Assembly: GCA_902475285.1 (NCBI GenBank)
Contig: CABRZA010000055.1
Location: forward strand, 1 to 14,422
Reading direction: 5' to 3'
DNA from: an uncultured Porphyromonadaceae bacterium
GTDB taxonomy: Bacteria; Bacteroidota; Bacteroidia; Bacteroidales; Muribaculaceae
Length of the DNA: 14,422 bases
This document shows positions 1-7,936 of the stretch, in pieces; the first letter of the stretch is position 1, and every line of letters begins with the position of its first letter. A program made the position numbers and the translations under genes. A model generated the notes under the pieces. The model saw only the letters and a list, made by a program, of their open reading frames with translations, was not told the DNA's origin and made no database searches.

Positions 1-95
1 TCAACTGATTTAGCAAAAAGTTAACAGTCTGCACATACCCTTTTTGATTCGGCTCCGTTATCTATTTTATAAACCAATCGGAGGTATTTGCAGAA

Positions 96-512
96 ATGTG
101 GAAATTATATGCGCTTCTTTCGGCTCTTTTCGCCGCCCTTACGGCCATCTGTGCCAAGGTCGGCGTTAAGGATGTCGACTCAAATCTTGCCACCGCCATA
201 CGCACCACCGTAATACTGCTCCTCACCTGGGGCATCGTCCTTGCGTCGGGGCATTTGTCGGAGGTCAAGGCCGTGCCGCGCTATACCTGGGTGTTTTTGA
301 TACTGTCGGGCCTGTCGACGGGACTGTCGTGGCTCTTTTATTTCAAGGCCATCCAGCTCGGCGACGTATCGCGTGTGGCTCCCGTCGACAAGCTCAGCGT
401 GGTGCTCACCATCATTCTTGCCTTCATCCTCTTGAAGGAGCCCGTCTCGCCCAAAGTCATAGCCGGCGGCCTCCTTATCTGCGCCGGCAGCATCCTGATG
501 ATGTGGAAATAA
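96..512 (+). CDS. EamA/DMT-family small membrane protein
   Basis: A 138-residue, very hydrophobic protein with about five predicted membrane helices (near residues 1-20, 33-52, 65-85, 95-113 and 118-136). The second half carries the signature of drug/metabolite transporter repeats: a YFKAIQLGDVSRVAPVDKLS stretch followed by a helix ending in LKEPVSPKVIAGGLLICAGS. Full-size DMT transporters have two such repeats (about 300 residues). This one has a single repeat, a known short form that probably works as a dimer in the inner membrane. The substrate cannot be told. The start is supported by GGAGGT at 80-85, ten bases before the ATG, a stronger Shine-Dalgarno site than is usual in this phylum. 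The gene is on the opposite strand from the large operon and converges on the lipoprotein gene, so a link to the peptide system is not indicated. Confidence 0.88.
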   Translation: MWKLYALLSALFAALTAICAKVGVKDVDSNLATAIRTTVILLLTWGIVLASGHLSEVKAVPRYTWVFLILSGLSTGLSWLFYFKAIQLGDVSRVAPVDKLSVVLTIILAFILLKEPVSPKVIAGGLLICAGSILMMWK

Positions 513-514
513 GA

Positions 515-538
515 AGAGGGTGCCGTGGGGCACCCTCT
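515..538. terminator. Hairpin between convergent genes
   Basis: A perfect 10-bp stem (515-524 with 529-538) and a four-base loop start three bases after the stop codon of the EamA gene and 25 bases beyond the end of the convergent lipoprotein gene. Neither side has a clear T-run, so termination efficiency is uncertain. The position between two convergent 3' ends suggests it serves both directions. Confidence 0.6.
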
Positions 539-562
539 GTGAGTTGGGTTGGGGTAGGGATG

Positions 563-1225
563 TTATTGTTTGGTGAATGTGAGCTTGTTGTGGCCGGCGT
601 CGAGGGTCATGGTGTTGCCGGTGATTTTTACGTCGTCGAATTTATGCACTTTCTGTACTTTTGCGGCTATCATGGGTTTGACAACACCGGCTACACTGTC
701 GGCAATCTTGTCTTTGAGCGCCACGAGCGAATCCTGCGGAGCGTCGGTAATGCGGGCATATGAGAGCGAAAGCGATGTGGTGTCGACGTCAATCACAGTT
801 TTCGTGGGGTCGAGAGCGACAACGATTTCATCGCCGTCCTTCACCATCCATGTGCCCGTGGCGCTGATGGTTCCGTTGACGGTTGCCTTGACGGGAGTTG
901 CGGTTGCCACCGATTCAACGCCCTTCGACACGGTATAATCGCCCGAGAGGGTGAGAGTGCCGCCGTTGGTGCCGTCGGTTCTTACAAATGTGAGGGTGGG
1001 AGTGCATGTCATTTCGCCGCCGTCTCCGCGCTGTGCCCCGGCGTGCTCGTCGCCCCGGCGCATATTGTCGTTGTCGGGTTTGTCTTTCTTGCCCTTCATC
1101 ATTTCAGTGGTGTTGCCTTTCCATGTGCCCGCGAGTTCGCCGGCAAGTTTGGAATCGCGGCTGTTGCAGGCGGTGAGGCCCACCATGGCGCACACGGCCG
1201 CTGCCATCAGTAATTTGCTTTTCAT
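563..1225 (-). CDS. Putative lipocalin-like lipoprotein
   Basis: A 220-residue protein with a lipoprotein signal peptide: a positively charged start (MKSK), a hydrophobic stretch and the lipobox LTAC with the lipidated Cys at residue 20. The mature part opens with LAGELAGTWKGNTTEM, the 'L.G.W.G' pattern seen at the first strand of Bacteroidales lipocalin-like lipoproteins. After a charged, low-complexity linker (about residues 43-72) come alternating beta-strand-like segments ending in MTLDAGHNKLTFTKQ. The gene starts only 21 bases after the formyltransferase stop on the same strand, with no terminator visible between them, so it may be the last gene of the peptide operon. An envelope lipoprotein there could protect the producer or bind the product, but nothing in the sequence proves this. 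It could equally be an unrelated surface lipoprotein. Confidence 0.8.
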   Translation of the reverse strand: MKSKLLMAAAVCAMVGLTACNSRDSKLAGELAGTWKGNTTEMMKGKKDKPDNDNMRRGDEHAGAQRGDGGEMTCTPTLTFVRTDGTNGGTLTLSGDYTVSKGVESVATATPVKATVNGTISATGTWMVKDGDEIVVALDPTKTVIDVDTTSLSLSYARITDAPQDSLVALKDKIADSVAGVVKPMIAAKVQKVHKFDDVKITGNTMTLDAGHNKLTFTKQ

Positions 1226-1246
1226 AATTCTGCCATTAAGATTTAT

Positions 1247-1723
1247 TTATATAACGCATGGCACGGGCAATATGTTCGGAATGAGGGCGGGGGTAGCGGC
1301 GTCGGCAGTTTGGCGCGCGGTGGCGGGTGATGTTACGGTGTATGGGATGCGGGCTATCACGGGGCCGGCGTCGGGGCTGTCGGTGAGTTCGTGGGCCACT
1401 GCCTCGGCACGGGTGAGGCCCGAGGCGAGGAAGCGCGGCCAGGGATTGGCGCCGGCAAAGTCGGGCAAGGGCAGGGGATGGACGTTGACGCAGCGCCCGA
1501 AGCGCGAGCGGACGTCGGCCGGGATGAGGTAGGGACAGCGGTAGGTGATGAGGAGGTCGAAGTTTTCCTTGTCCGTCAGGTCGGTGACGTCGGCGAGGAA
1601 GGCCGCTTTGGAGGGAAAGTCGGTCGCGGCGAAGTCGTAGACGTGCAGGGCAATGTCGGTGCGCTCGGCGAGAGCGCGATGGAAGGCGTTGGGCAGGGTG
1701 CTGGCGAGCAGTACGTTAAGCAT
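1247..1723 (-). CDS. Short PurN/Fmt-like formyltransferase
   Basis: A 158-residue protein with the catalytic core of the formyltetrahydrofolate-dependent transferases (PurN, Fmt, sugar N-formyltransferases). The stretch VNVHPLPLPDFAGANP holds the active-site Asn80 and His82. HELTDSPDAGPVIARI (about 111-126) matches the PurN pattern HxxTDxxDxGPVI, with Asp118 as the expected catalytic Asp. Typical PurN proteins have about 200 residues; this one is shorter, with a brief Rossmann-like N-terminus and a Pro-rich C-terminal end. The ATG lies 8 nt inside the end of the radical SAM gene, which implies translational coupling. Family knowledge gives transfer of a formyl group to an amine. The substrate is unknown; the operon context makes N-formylation of the peptide or of a small-molecule partner possible. 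A housekeeping PurN or Fmt is unlikely given length and context. Confidence 0.75.
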   Translation of the reverse strand: MLNVLLASTLPNAFHRALAERTDIALHVYDFAATDFPSKAAFLADVTDLTDKENFDLLITYRCPYLIPADVRSRFGRCVNVHPLPLPDFAGANPWPRFLASGLTRAEAVAHELTDSPDAGPVIARIPYTVTSPATARQTADAATPALIPNILPVPCVI

Positions 1724-3059
1724 TTCGGCTTTCGTAGTCGGTGATGTTGAACTGTATGCCGCTGTAGCGCGTGATGCGGTCGGCTACCTCGCGGAATTGC
1801 TTGGAGGTGAGGTGCTTCGACAGGTTCACCACCGGGCAGCCTTCGGCGAGGAAGCGTTCGCGGTCGGGAATCTTTCCCGAGGCCACGGCATGGCGGTAGA
1901 GCGTCGAGCCGGGGAAGGCGATTATGAGGCCGAGGTCGATGGCTGAGCGCTTCTTGTGCTCGAGCCACCAGCCGAGGGTGCGCTCGACGGATTCTTCGGT
2001 CTCCTCCTCGTCGCCGAGGATAATGGTGGAGCGCGTGTCGAGGCCTGCGGCGATGCACATGTCGAGGGCGCGCTCAACCTGCTCGATGGTGATGTGCTTG
2101 CGCATGCTGCGGAGGATGCGGTTGTCGGCGCTCTCGATGCCGAGGAAGATGTAGCGGCAGTTGGAGGCGGCCAGGGCGTCGACGATGGTCTGCGTCACGC
2201 TGTCGACGCGCAGCTGTATCGACCAGACTATGGGATAGGCTACCACGCGGCGGCAGAATTCCAGCACGCGCTCCTCGTCGTTGGCAAAGAGTTCTTCGCG
2301 CAGGGCCACGTAGTTCACGTCGAAGTGTTTGAGCAGAAACTCTATTTCGGTGAAGATGGAGTCGAGCGAGCGCTGGCGGTAGCGGCTTCCCGAGGGATGG
2401 AAACAGAAGGTACAGGCGTACTTGCACGAGCGTCCGCCTATTACGGCTACGGGCGAATACTTGGTGTTGCCGTCATGCTCGCCGTTGGTTGCCAGGTACT
2501 TGTCGTAGTCGAAGGAGAGGTAGTCGGGCAATGGCAGCGAGTCGAGGTCTTCGATGTCGCGGCGGCGTTCGGTCTTGACGAGGTGTCCTTCGGCGTTGCG
2601 ATATATGAGGCCCGGAATTGCTGTGAGGTCGCCGCCGTTGGCTATGGCCTCGACGAGCTCGGGCACGGTGATTTCGCCCTCGCCTATCACGCCGTAGTCG
2701 ACCAATGGCCCGAAGGCGTCCATTGCCACTTCGGCGTCGGCGGTGATCATGCCTCCGCCGGCGATGATTTTGACGTGCGGAGCCACGCGGCGCACGGCCT
2801 CGAAGAGCGGACGAATCTCGATATACTGGCCCGATATGCCTCCGCAGCCCACGATGTCGACCTTCTCGCGGGCGATGATGTCGGCCAGGAGAGGCTCGTA
2901 GTCCTTGTCGCGGTGGTTGAGGTTGAGGGTGAGCACGCGGGCCTTTCCCGATGCTTTGAGCGCCGCCGACACATAGAGTATGCCCATGGGCATGATGTAG
3001 CCGTAGAGATCGGTGGAGAAGTAGCGCGGCACCACCAGGAGGACGGTTGGTATATTCAT
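1716..3059 (-). CDS. B12-binding-type radical SAM protein
   Basis: A 447-residue protein with the layout of the B12-binding radical SAM class. The N-terminal Rossmann-like half (about 1-170) contains MPMGILYVSAALK, the IIAGGGM segment, the GVIGEGEITVPELV motif and a DIEDLDSLPLPDY linker. The radical SAM core follows, with CKYACTFC (Cys212, 216, 219) as the 4Fe-4S site, a (L)GIESAD motif and STIILGDEEET. The usual DxHxxG cobalamin-ligand motif is not seen; the equivalent place reads LNLNHRDKDY, so cobalamin may be bound base-off or not at all. No SPASM domain is present. The chosen ATG (3057-3059) gives an ATGA overlap with the M42 peptidase stop; a second ATG six bases upstream is also possible. 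Members methylate or rearrange unactivated carbons in natural products, tetrapyrroles and lipids. Here peptide C-methylation is a guess from context. Confidence 0.85.
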   Translation of the reverse strand: MNIPTVLLVVPRYFSTDLYGYIMPMGILYVSAALKASGKARVLTLNLNHRDKDYEPLLADIIAREKVDIVGCGGISGQYIEIRPLFEAVRRVAPHVKIIAGGGMITADAEVAMDAFGPLVDYGVIGEGEITVPELVEAIANGGDLTAIPGLIYRNAEGHLVKTERRRDIEDLDSLPLPDYLSFDYDKYLATNGEHDGNTKYSPVAVIGGRSCKYACTFCFHPSGSRYRQRSLDSIFTEIEFLLKHFDVNYVALREELFANDEERVLEFCRRVVAYPIVWSIQLRVDSVTQTIVDALAASNCRYIFLGIESADNRILRSMRKHITIEQVERALDMCIAAGLDTRSTIILGDEEETEESVERTLGWWLEHKKRSAIDLGLIIAFPGSTLYRHAVASGKIPDRERFLAEGCPVVNLSKHLTSKQFREVADRITRYSGIQFNITDYESRNA

Positions 3060-4120
3060 TTCCATGGCACGAGGTCGGCAGGGCTGCGGAGCTTCGACAG
3101 CCGTTCGACAACTTCTGCGGCGAGGCTCGCGGCGGCGTCGAGGTCGCGGATGTCGACAATCTCGTTGGCCGTGTGCATGTTGCGCAGTGGGATGTTGATG
3201 TTGAGGGTTGCAGTGGCGCGTTTGAGGCGGAGAGCTGCGGCATCGGTGCCTCCCGATAGATTGCGCCCGGTAGTGATCTGCACGGGTATGCCCTTTTCCT
3301 TTGCGGCGCTGCGCGCCATGGCGAGGAGCACGGGCGAGGAGTCGGCCGACACGCACAGGCCAGGGCCTTCGCCGAGGGCGAGCGGGGTGTTTTCGGCAAG
3401 GGCCGAAGGAGTGTCGCCGGCGAAGTCGACGTCGATTACGATTGCTGCGTCGAGGTCGAGCGGGAGGGCCTTTGCTCCGTATAGACTGAGCTCTTCCTGC
3501 ACCGTCGACACCATGACGAGGTCGATGTCGAACTTCTTGCAGGCTCTCAGGGCAGCGAGGGCAACTCCGATTCCGCAACGGTCGTCGAGAGCTTTGCCGC
3601 AGAGGCGATAGGATGAAAGGCGGTGGATTGTCTCATTGTCGAAGGCGCCGAATGTACCCACCGGGAGTTGTCGTTCGAAGTCTGCGGCCGATTGGGCTCC
3701 GATGTCGACCCAAAGGTCGGAAGTCTTGATGAGCAGGCCTGTGTCGGTGCCGTTGTCCTGCATGGGGTCGGCGCAGACTATGCCGTCGACCTCCTTGCCG
3801 TCGTCGGTTACGAACTTGATGCGTTGCCCCGCGAGCGATGTGGAGCGTAGGCCGCCGAGCTTTCGGAATCGGCCTATGCCGGGCTCTTCGACGGAGGTAA
3901 TCTGTATGCCGATTTCGTCGGCATGGGCCACCAGGGCGCAGGTCATGACTCCTTTGCCGCACGGGCGTGTGAAAAGGTTGCCCTGCGCATCGCCGACGAC
4001 ATCAAAGCCCTCCATGTCGAGGATTTCGGAGAGTCTTTTCTGTACACGTCCTTCGCGTCCCGACGGTCCCCAAAGCGGCGAAAGTCGCTCTATGGTGTCG
4101 AGTGTTATATCAAGATTCAT
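3056..4120 (-). CDS. M42-family metallo-aminopeptidase
   Basis: A 354-residue protein of the M42 (glutamyl/deblocking aminopeptidase, FrvX/YsdC) family, at the usual length. It starts with the family's GPSGREGRV segment (about 18-26). All expected dinuclear metal and catalytic residues are visible: HADE with His66 and Asp68, KALDDR with Asp179, QEE with Glu209 (general base) and Glu210, VID with Asp230, and RNMHTANE with His316, plus the GGTDAAA loop near 290-296. M42 enzymes are cytoplasmic and form large tetrahedral assemblies that remove N-terminal residues from short peptides. The gene overlaps the SPASM gene before it by 11 nt and the next by 4 nt. In a peptide-modification operon the natural inference is stepwise removal of the short Lys-rich leader. 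A housekeeping peptide-recycling role remains possible. Confidence 0.93.
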   Translation of the reverse strand: MNLDITLDTIERLSPLWGPSGREGRVQKRLSEILDMEGFDVVGDAQGNLFTRPCGKGVMTCALVAHADEIGIQITSVEEPGIGRFRKLGGLRSTSLAGQRIKFVTDDGKEVDGIVCADPMQDNGTDTGLLIKTSDLWVDIGAQSAADFERQLPVGTFGAFDNETIHRLSSYRLCGKALDDRCGIGVALAALRACKKFDIDLVMVSTVQEELSLYGAKALPLDLDAAIVIDVDFAGDTPSALAENTPLALGEGPGLCVSADSSPVLLAMARSAAKEKGIPVQITTGRNLSGGTDAAALRLKRATATLNINIPLRNMHTANEIVDIRDLDAAASLAAEVVERLSKLRSPADLVPWK

Positions 4121-5369
4121 AATAAGCTCTGTATCGGGTTATAGCCTCGACGAAGCGACGCGTGAAGCGGCACACGGCATCGCGGTATTCGAGGTCGTAG
4201 GAATTGACAAGATGGAAGCAACCGCCGCCGCAGTTCCAGCGTGCGGAGCAGGCGGCGCACTCGGGGTTGGTGTCGACGTTGCACTCCGTGAGGTCACGGT
4301 ATGTTTCCATGTCGAGTTTCACGATGTCGCGGTAGACGTTGCCGTAGTGCGTGCGGCCGAAGAGCGGATGGGCCGCCGTGGCCACGCAGTAGCACCCCGT
4401 AAGGAAGCCTTCGGCCGTGACGCAGAACTCGCCGGGACATGCGCGCCGCAGGGGATAAACAGTGCGGAGGTAAGGGAATGAGGTAATGGCCACGCCGTCG
4501 GCGCGCCCTCGGCGGTATATTTCCATAAAGCCTTCGAGATAGGCGTTGTAGAAGTCTTCCATGTCGGCCGGCGTGTCGAATAGGTTCTGTGCCGTAACGG
4601 GCTCGAACATGGCGTTTTTCACACCCGGGTAGATGCGCCGCATGGTGTCGTAGGTTTCGGCCATGCGGCGGACGTTGTGCTTGGTTACGGTGACGTTGAG
4701 CTAGGTGTCGATGCCGGCGGCGAGTGCGCGGCGGAGGTTGGCCTGCACTGTTCCGAAGTTCTTGCGCTGGAGGTTCTGCACCTCGGGGAGCACCTCGAAC
4801 GAGATGCTGAGGCCGATGCGATGGTTGAGGATGAACTCAATTTGCTCGTCGGTGAGGATGGAGCCGTTGGTAACGATTCGGAAGGCTACTTCGACGCCTT
4901 CTTTTTCGGCTTTCCCAATGGCGTAGGTTATGCCGTTGCGCACGGTGGGCCACGACAGCATGGGCTCGCCTCCGCCCATGAATGAGACGGTGAGCTTGCG
5001 GCGCGAGGGGCGCGTACGCTTGGTGTCGATGAAATAGTCGATGGCCATGCGGAGGACGTCGGGCTCGATTTCGGCGGTGTTGCGGCTGCCGGCCGAATAG
5101 CAGTATGAGCAGGCGAAGTTGCAGCGGTTGTTGGGGAGGACGGTGAGGAGGGTGTAGTCGGCGGGCAAGGCTACGTGGGGCCGGTCGGCGAAAGGAATGT
5201 AGTCGGTGAGTCCGCGCATCTCGGCGGGAGCGTCGTCGCGGTCCTTTACGGCGTCGAACCAGTCGGTCTTAACCACGGCCTGCCGTCGGGCAAGCGGCGA
5301 GTGAAGCACTTTCTCGTCGGGAGTTCGACCTGCGTATATGCTTATTTGGTATCGGTCAATCCAATTCAT
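4110..5369 (-). pseudogene. Radical SAM/SPASM protein 5, interrupted by TAG
   Basis: Read through, this is a 420-codon frame (419 residues counting the stop position) with the same build as its four upstream neighbours: CNFACSYC (Cys83, 87, 90) for the SAM cluster, GGGEP (132-136), an SFEVLPEVQN segment, and a full SPASM set in continuous numbering (Cys311, 326, 371, 374, 380, 384, 400). The frame is broken only at codon 223, TAG at 4701-4703. No frameshift occurs, and the reading frame and homology resume at once (LNVTVTKHNVRRMAETYD). The N-terminal half ends before the SPASM domain; an internal ATG at 4664 could start only the C-terminal part. The YAPL motif of the paralogs is changed to LHSPL. 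Likely a recently inactivated maturase, a sequencing error, or much less likely a recoded amber. It overlaps both neighbours (14 and 11 nt). Confidence 0.85.
4701..4703 (-). other. In-frame TAG inside SPASM gene 5
   Basis: The minus-strand codon is TAG (plus strand cta). In the four paralogs the aligned position is a small or hydrophobic residue just before an N/R-S segment (TMVNS, HMVRS, VGLRS, PAINS against T-stop-LNV). One-base changes from TTG or TGG would give this stop. None of the intact genes in the window ends in TAG; they use TAA or TGA. Confidence 0.9.
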
Positions 5370-6621
5370 CGAAAAGTCGTTTTTTGAGTATCTGCCGCGT
5401 GAGCCGGCAGTGGAGGCGCATGGCCTCGGGAGAGTAGAGGCGACGTGCCAGGGAGCATCCTCCGCCGCAGTGCCAGCGGGCGAAGCAGCTTCGGCACTCG
5501 GGGTGCGAGTAGGCGTTGTCGGCCATAATTTCGGCGTAGCGGTCGTAGTCGCACGCCACGCCGTCGGGAGTCAACTCGCCGAAAACGAAGTGGTTGAAGG
5601 CAGTGTCGCCCTCGGTGGCCACACGCGAGCATGCCGTGAGGCGTCCTTCGGGGGTAACGACGACCTTGCCGACGCAGGCGCGCGACTTCACGCCATCGGC
5701 CGAGAGCTCGATGGTGTTCCCGAGCTCAATGCCCAACTCCTTGGCCCGCTTGCGTGCGTTGAAATATTCTTCGGCAAAAGTGTCGTAGAACTCGCGGAGA
5801 GCGTCGTAGGAAGGCCACAGCTCGGGCGACAGAACAACTTCGGCTGCAAGTCTGCGGCAGGCGGGGAAGCTGCGGTGGAGTTCTTCGACAGTTTCGGTCA
5901 AGCGATTGACGTTTAGTGCCGTGACGGTGGAGCGGAGGCCTACGTCGATACCGCGCGCGCAGAGGGTGCGGATGGTGTCGGCCACGACGGCATAGTGCGA
6001 GCGCTGGGCGTTGTGGACGTCTTCGAGGACGTCGAAGGAGACGACCATGTCGTCGATGTTAGCGGCGATGAAGTCGATGTCGGCCTCGGCGAGCAGCGAG
6101 CCGTTGCATACCATACCCACGCGCAGGGGCATGCCCTCGGCGGCGGCTCGGGCGCGGAACATGCCGATGAGGCGCCTTACCTTGGGCATGGAGAGCGTCG
6201 GGTCGCCTCCGCCCGAGAAGGTGACGCTTAGCTCGTCGGCCCCCGAGGCTGCGAGGCGCCGTCGGCTTACGAACCATTCTGTAAGCGGTTCGAAGAGCTC
6301 GTCGGGCAGTTCGGCTTTGCTGCGGCCGCCGGCTGAGTAGCAGTAGCGGCAGGTGAAGTTGCACTTTTGGTTGATGAGTATCGAAATCGATTCGATGTCG
6401 TCGGGGCCGGGGGCCCGGCGCGAATGAGCGGCTATTAGGTTACTGAGCTCGTCGGGGAAATTTCCGCCCTGGGCGGCGTATTCCCAATCCAGGAGCTCGT
6501 CGGCGTCGGTTTCGGCCGTGACGCCGGCAAGAGGGGCGTAGAGCAGAAGCCGCTCGCCGTGGGCCACGGCGTAGAACCCCATGGCATTGAGGAGGGGTAT
6601 GGATGGTTCAGTCGGCGTCAT
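5356..6621 (-). CDS. Radical SAM/SPASM protein 4
   Basis: A 421-residue probable peptide maturase. The N-terminal region holds the LLYAPLAG motif shared with its paralogs. The radical SAM core has CNFTCRYC (Cys87, 91, 94). The SPASM domain has all seven cysteines in the canonical spacing (Cys316, 331, then CX2CX5CX3C at 376, 379, 385, 389, and 405), able to bind two auxiliary 4Fe-4S clusters. Odd point: the SAM-binding GGE motif reads GGGDP (137-141) rather than GGGEP as in the other four, and VHNAQR replaces the V/IQNxxR form. The enzyme may be active with a conservative Asp or be weakened. SPASM enzymes make thioether or carbon-carbon links in peptides using the 5'-deoxyadenosyl radical. 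It overlaps the genes on both sides by 14 nt. Confidence 0.93.
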   Translation of the reverse strand: MTPTEPSIPLLNAMGFYAVAHGERLLLYAPLAGVTAETDADELLDWEYAAQGGNFPDELSNLIAAHSRRAPGPDDIESISILINQKCNFTCRYCYSAGGRSKAELPDELFEPLTEWFVSRRRLAASGADELSVTFSGGGDPTLSMPKVRRLIGMFRARAAAEGMPLRVGMVCNGSLLAEADIDFIAANIDDMVVSFDVLEDVHNAQRSHYAVVADTIRTLCARGIDVGLRSTVTALNVNRLTETVEELHRSFPACRRLAAEVVLSPELWPSYDALREFYDTFAEEYFNARKRAKELGIELGNTIELSADGVKSRACVGKVVVTPEGRLTACSRVATEGDTAFNHFVFGELTPDGVACDYDRYAEIMADNAYSHPECRSCFARWHCGGGCSLARRLYSPEAMRLHCRLTRQILKKRLFDELD

Positions 6622-7936
6622 AGCTGGCTATCATTCGGGCAATGTCGGCTCCGTCGGCGAGGCGCTCCAGGAGGAAAGCGGTGGTGAGGCGGCGCTCGGC
6701 CCGGCATGTTATGTCGAGGATGTCGTCGGTGTACTGGCGGCGCTGCTGGGTGCAGCCTCCGCCGCAGGTCCACCGCACGTCGCAGTGATTGCAGCGCGGG
6801 TTGTCGTATACGGTGTAGCGCGATTTGAGGCGGAGGAATTTCTCGCGGTCGATGTCGAGGCTACCGTCGACGCCGACGCGGCCGTAGACGAAGTCGTCGA
6901 AGTCCTTCTCGCGGGGCGACGATACTTGGTGGCATATCGTCAGTGCGCCGTCGGGCGTGAGGCAGAACTCGCCGGCGCAGTAGCGGTCGACGATAAGGTC
7001 GAGGTTGCGCAGCGTGGCGCAGCCCACGTCGATGCCGAGAGTTTTGCCCAACTCGCGTGCGGCGAGGAAATGACGGATGTAGTTGTCGTAGAATCGCGTG
7101 GTTACGTCGACGTCGTGGAAGGTGTCGGAGGATGTTATGGGGTCGAAGAGCACCGACTTCACCGCCGGGAACTCGCGGTGGAGCGTGAGAATCATCTCTT
7201 CGAGGCGCTCCACGTTGTCGGGCGTTATCATGGAGCGTACCATATGGCGCGCGCCGCGCTCGCCGGCGAGGCTGAGGCCTTCGGCAACGCGTTCGTACTG
7301 TCCGCGCTGGAGGGCCTGGATGTCGGGCAGAATCTCGAACGATACGCGGATGAGCACGTCGTGGTCGCGGAGGAAGTCGACCATGTCGGGTGTGAGGCGC
7401 GAGCCGTTGGTTACGATGGTGTGGAATATCTTGATGCCCTGAGTTTTGGCGAGCTCGTCGGCACGCTCGATGCCCTGGCGGACGATGTCCCACGACAGTG
7501 TGGGCTCGCCTCCGCCGAGGTAGGATATGGAGAGGAACTCGCTGTCGATGCGCCGGCGGTCGACGAAGAAATCGATTACTGCCAGGAGTTGTTCGGGCTT
7601 TATCTCTTCGGTGGCGCGGCCCATTGCCGAAAAGCAGTAGGAGCAGGCGAAGTTGCACTTGAAGCTCGGAAGGATGTAGAGTTGGAGGAAGTCGTAGGCA
7701 GTGGCGACGGCGTTGGCCTTGGCCTGCTCTGGCGAGCCTTGCATAAAGGGCTCGAGCGCATGGGCCGAGGGGCAGTCGGGATAGGTGTCGACGTCCTTGT
7801 CGAGACACTCGATTTCGTCGGTACTGGCGAGCGAGCAAACGCCGGCAAGCGGGGCGTAGAGCAGGCGCACGTCGTGGCGCGAGGAAAAATCGTCGAGGGG
7901 CAGGGCGAATATATTGTGTAGGCGTAGGTTGTTCAT
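6608..7936 (-). CDS. Radical SAM/SPASM protein 3
   Basis: A 442-residue protein, the longest of the five paralogs because of a longer N-terminal linker (about residues 40-80). Visible in order: LLYAPLAG (25-32), CNFACSYC (Cys94, 98, 101) for the SAM cluster, GGGEP (141-145), SFEILPDIQ (199-207), and a complete SPASM set (Cys320, 335, 382, 385, 391, 395, 411). It is the only one with CF rather than CY after the third cluster Cys (CSYCFSAMGR). The ATG overlaps the preceding stop as ATGA and its own end overlaps protein 4 by 14 nt. The family precedent is modification of a ribosomal peptide; the 28-residue Cys-rich product of this operon is the likely substrate. An anaerobic sulfatase-maturase type role is less likely because there is no sulfatase nearby. 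Confidence 0.93.
   Translation of the reverse strand: MNNLRLHNIFALPLDDFSSRHDVRLLYAPLAGVCSLASTDEIECLDKDVDTYPDCPSAHALEPFMQGSPEQAKANAVATAYDFLQLYILPSFKCNFACSYCFSAMGRATEEIKPEQLLAVIDFFVDRRRIDSEFLSISYLGGGEPTLSWDIVRQGIERADELAKTQGIKIFHTIVTNGSRLTPDMVDFLRDHDVLIRVSFEILPDIQALQRGQYERVAEGLSLAGERGARHMVRSMITPDNVERLEEMILTLHREFPAVKSVLFDPITSSDTFHDVDVTTRFYDNYIRHFLAARELGKTLGIDVGCATLRNLDLIVDRYCAGEFCLTPDGALTICHQVSSPREKDFDDFVYGRVGVDGSLDIDREKFLRLKSRYTVYDNPRCNHCDVRWTCGGGCTQQRRQYTDDILDITCRAERRLTTAFLLERLADGADIARMIASYDAD

Noticed and set aside
3060..3578. N-terminal extension of the B12-binding-type radical SAM frame
   Set aside because: The extra residues are Arg/Pro/His-rich shadow of the M42 gene; the ATGA overlap start matches the operon's style.
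1956..3611. 551-codon plus-strand open frame
   Set aside because: Antisense to the B12-binding-type radical SAM and M42 genes, with no recognisable domain.
4110..4664. Separate 184-residue SPASM-only gene
   Set aside because: It has no overlap or start signal of its own and continues the frame of the upstream half after only 12 codons; a split gene by one TAG explains it better.
6581..7921. 446-codon open frame on the plus strand
   Set aside because: It is antisense to SPASM protein 3, whose motifs are all intact. Its Val/Ala/Glu/Gly-biased composition is the usual mirror of a GC-rich coding strand.
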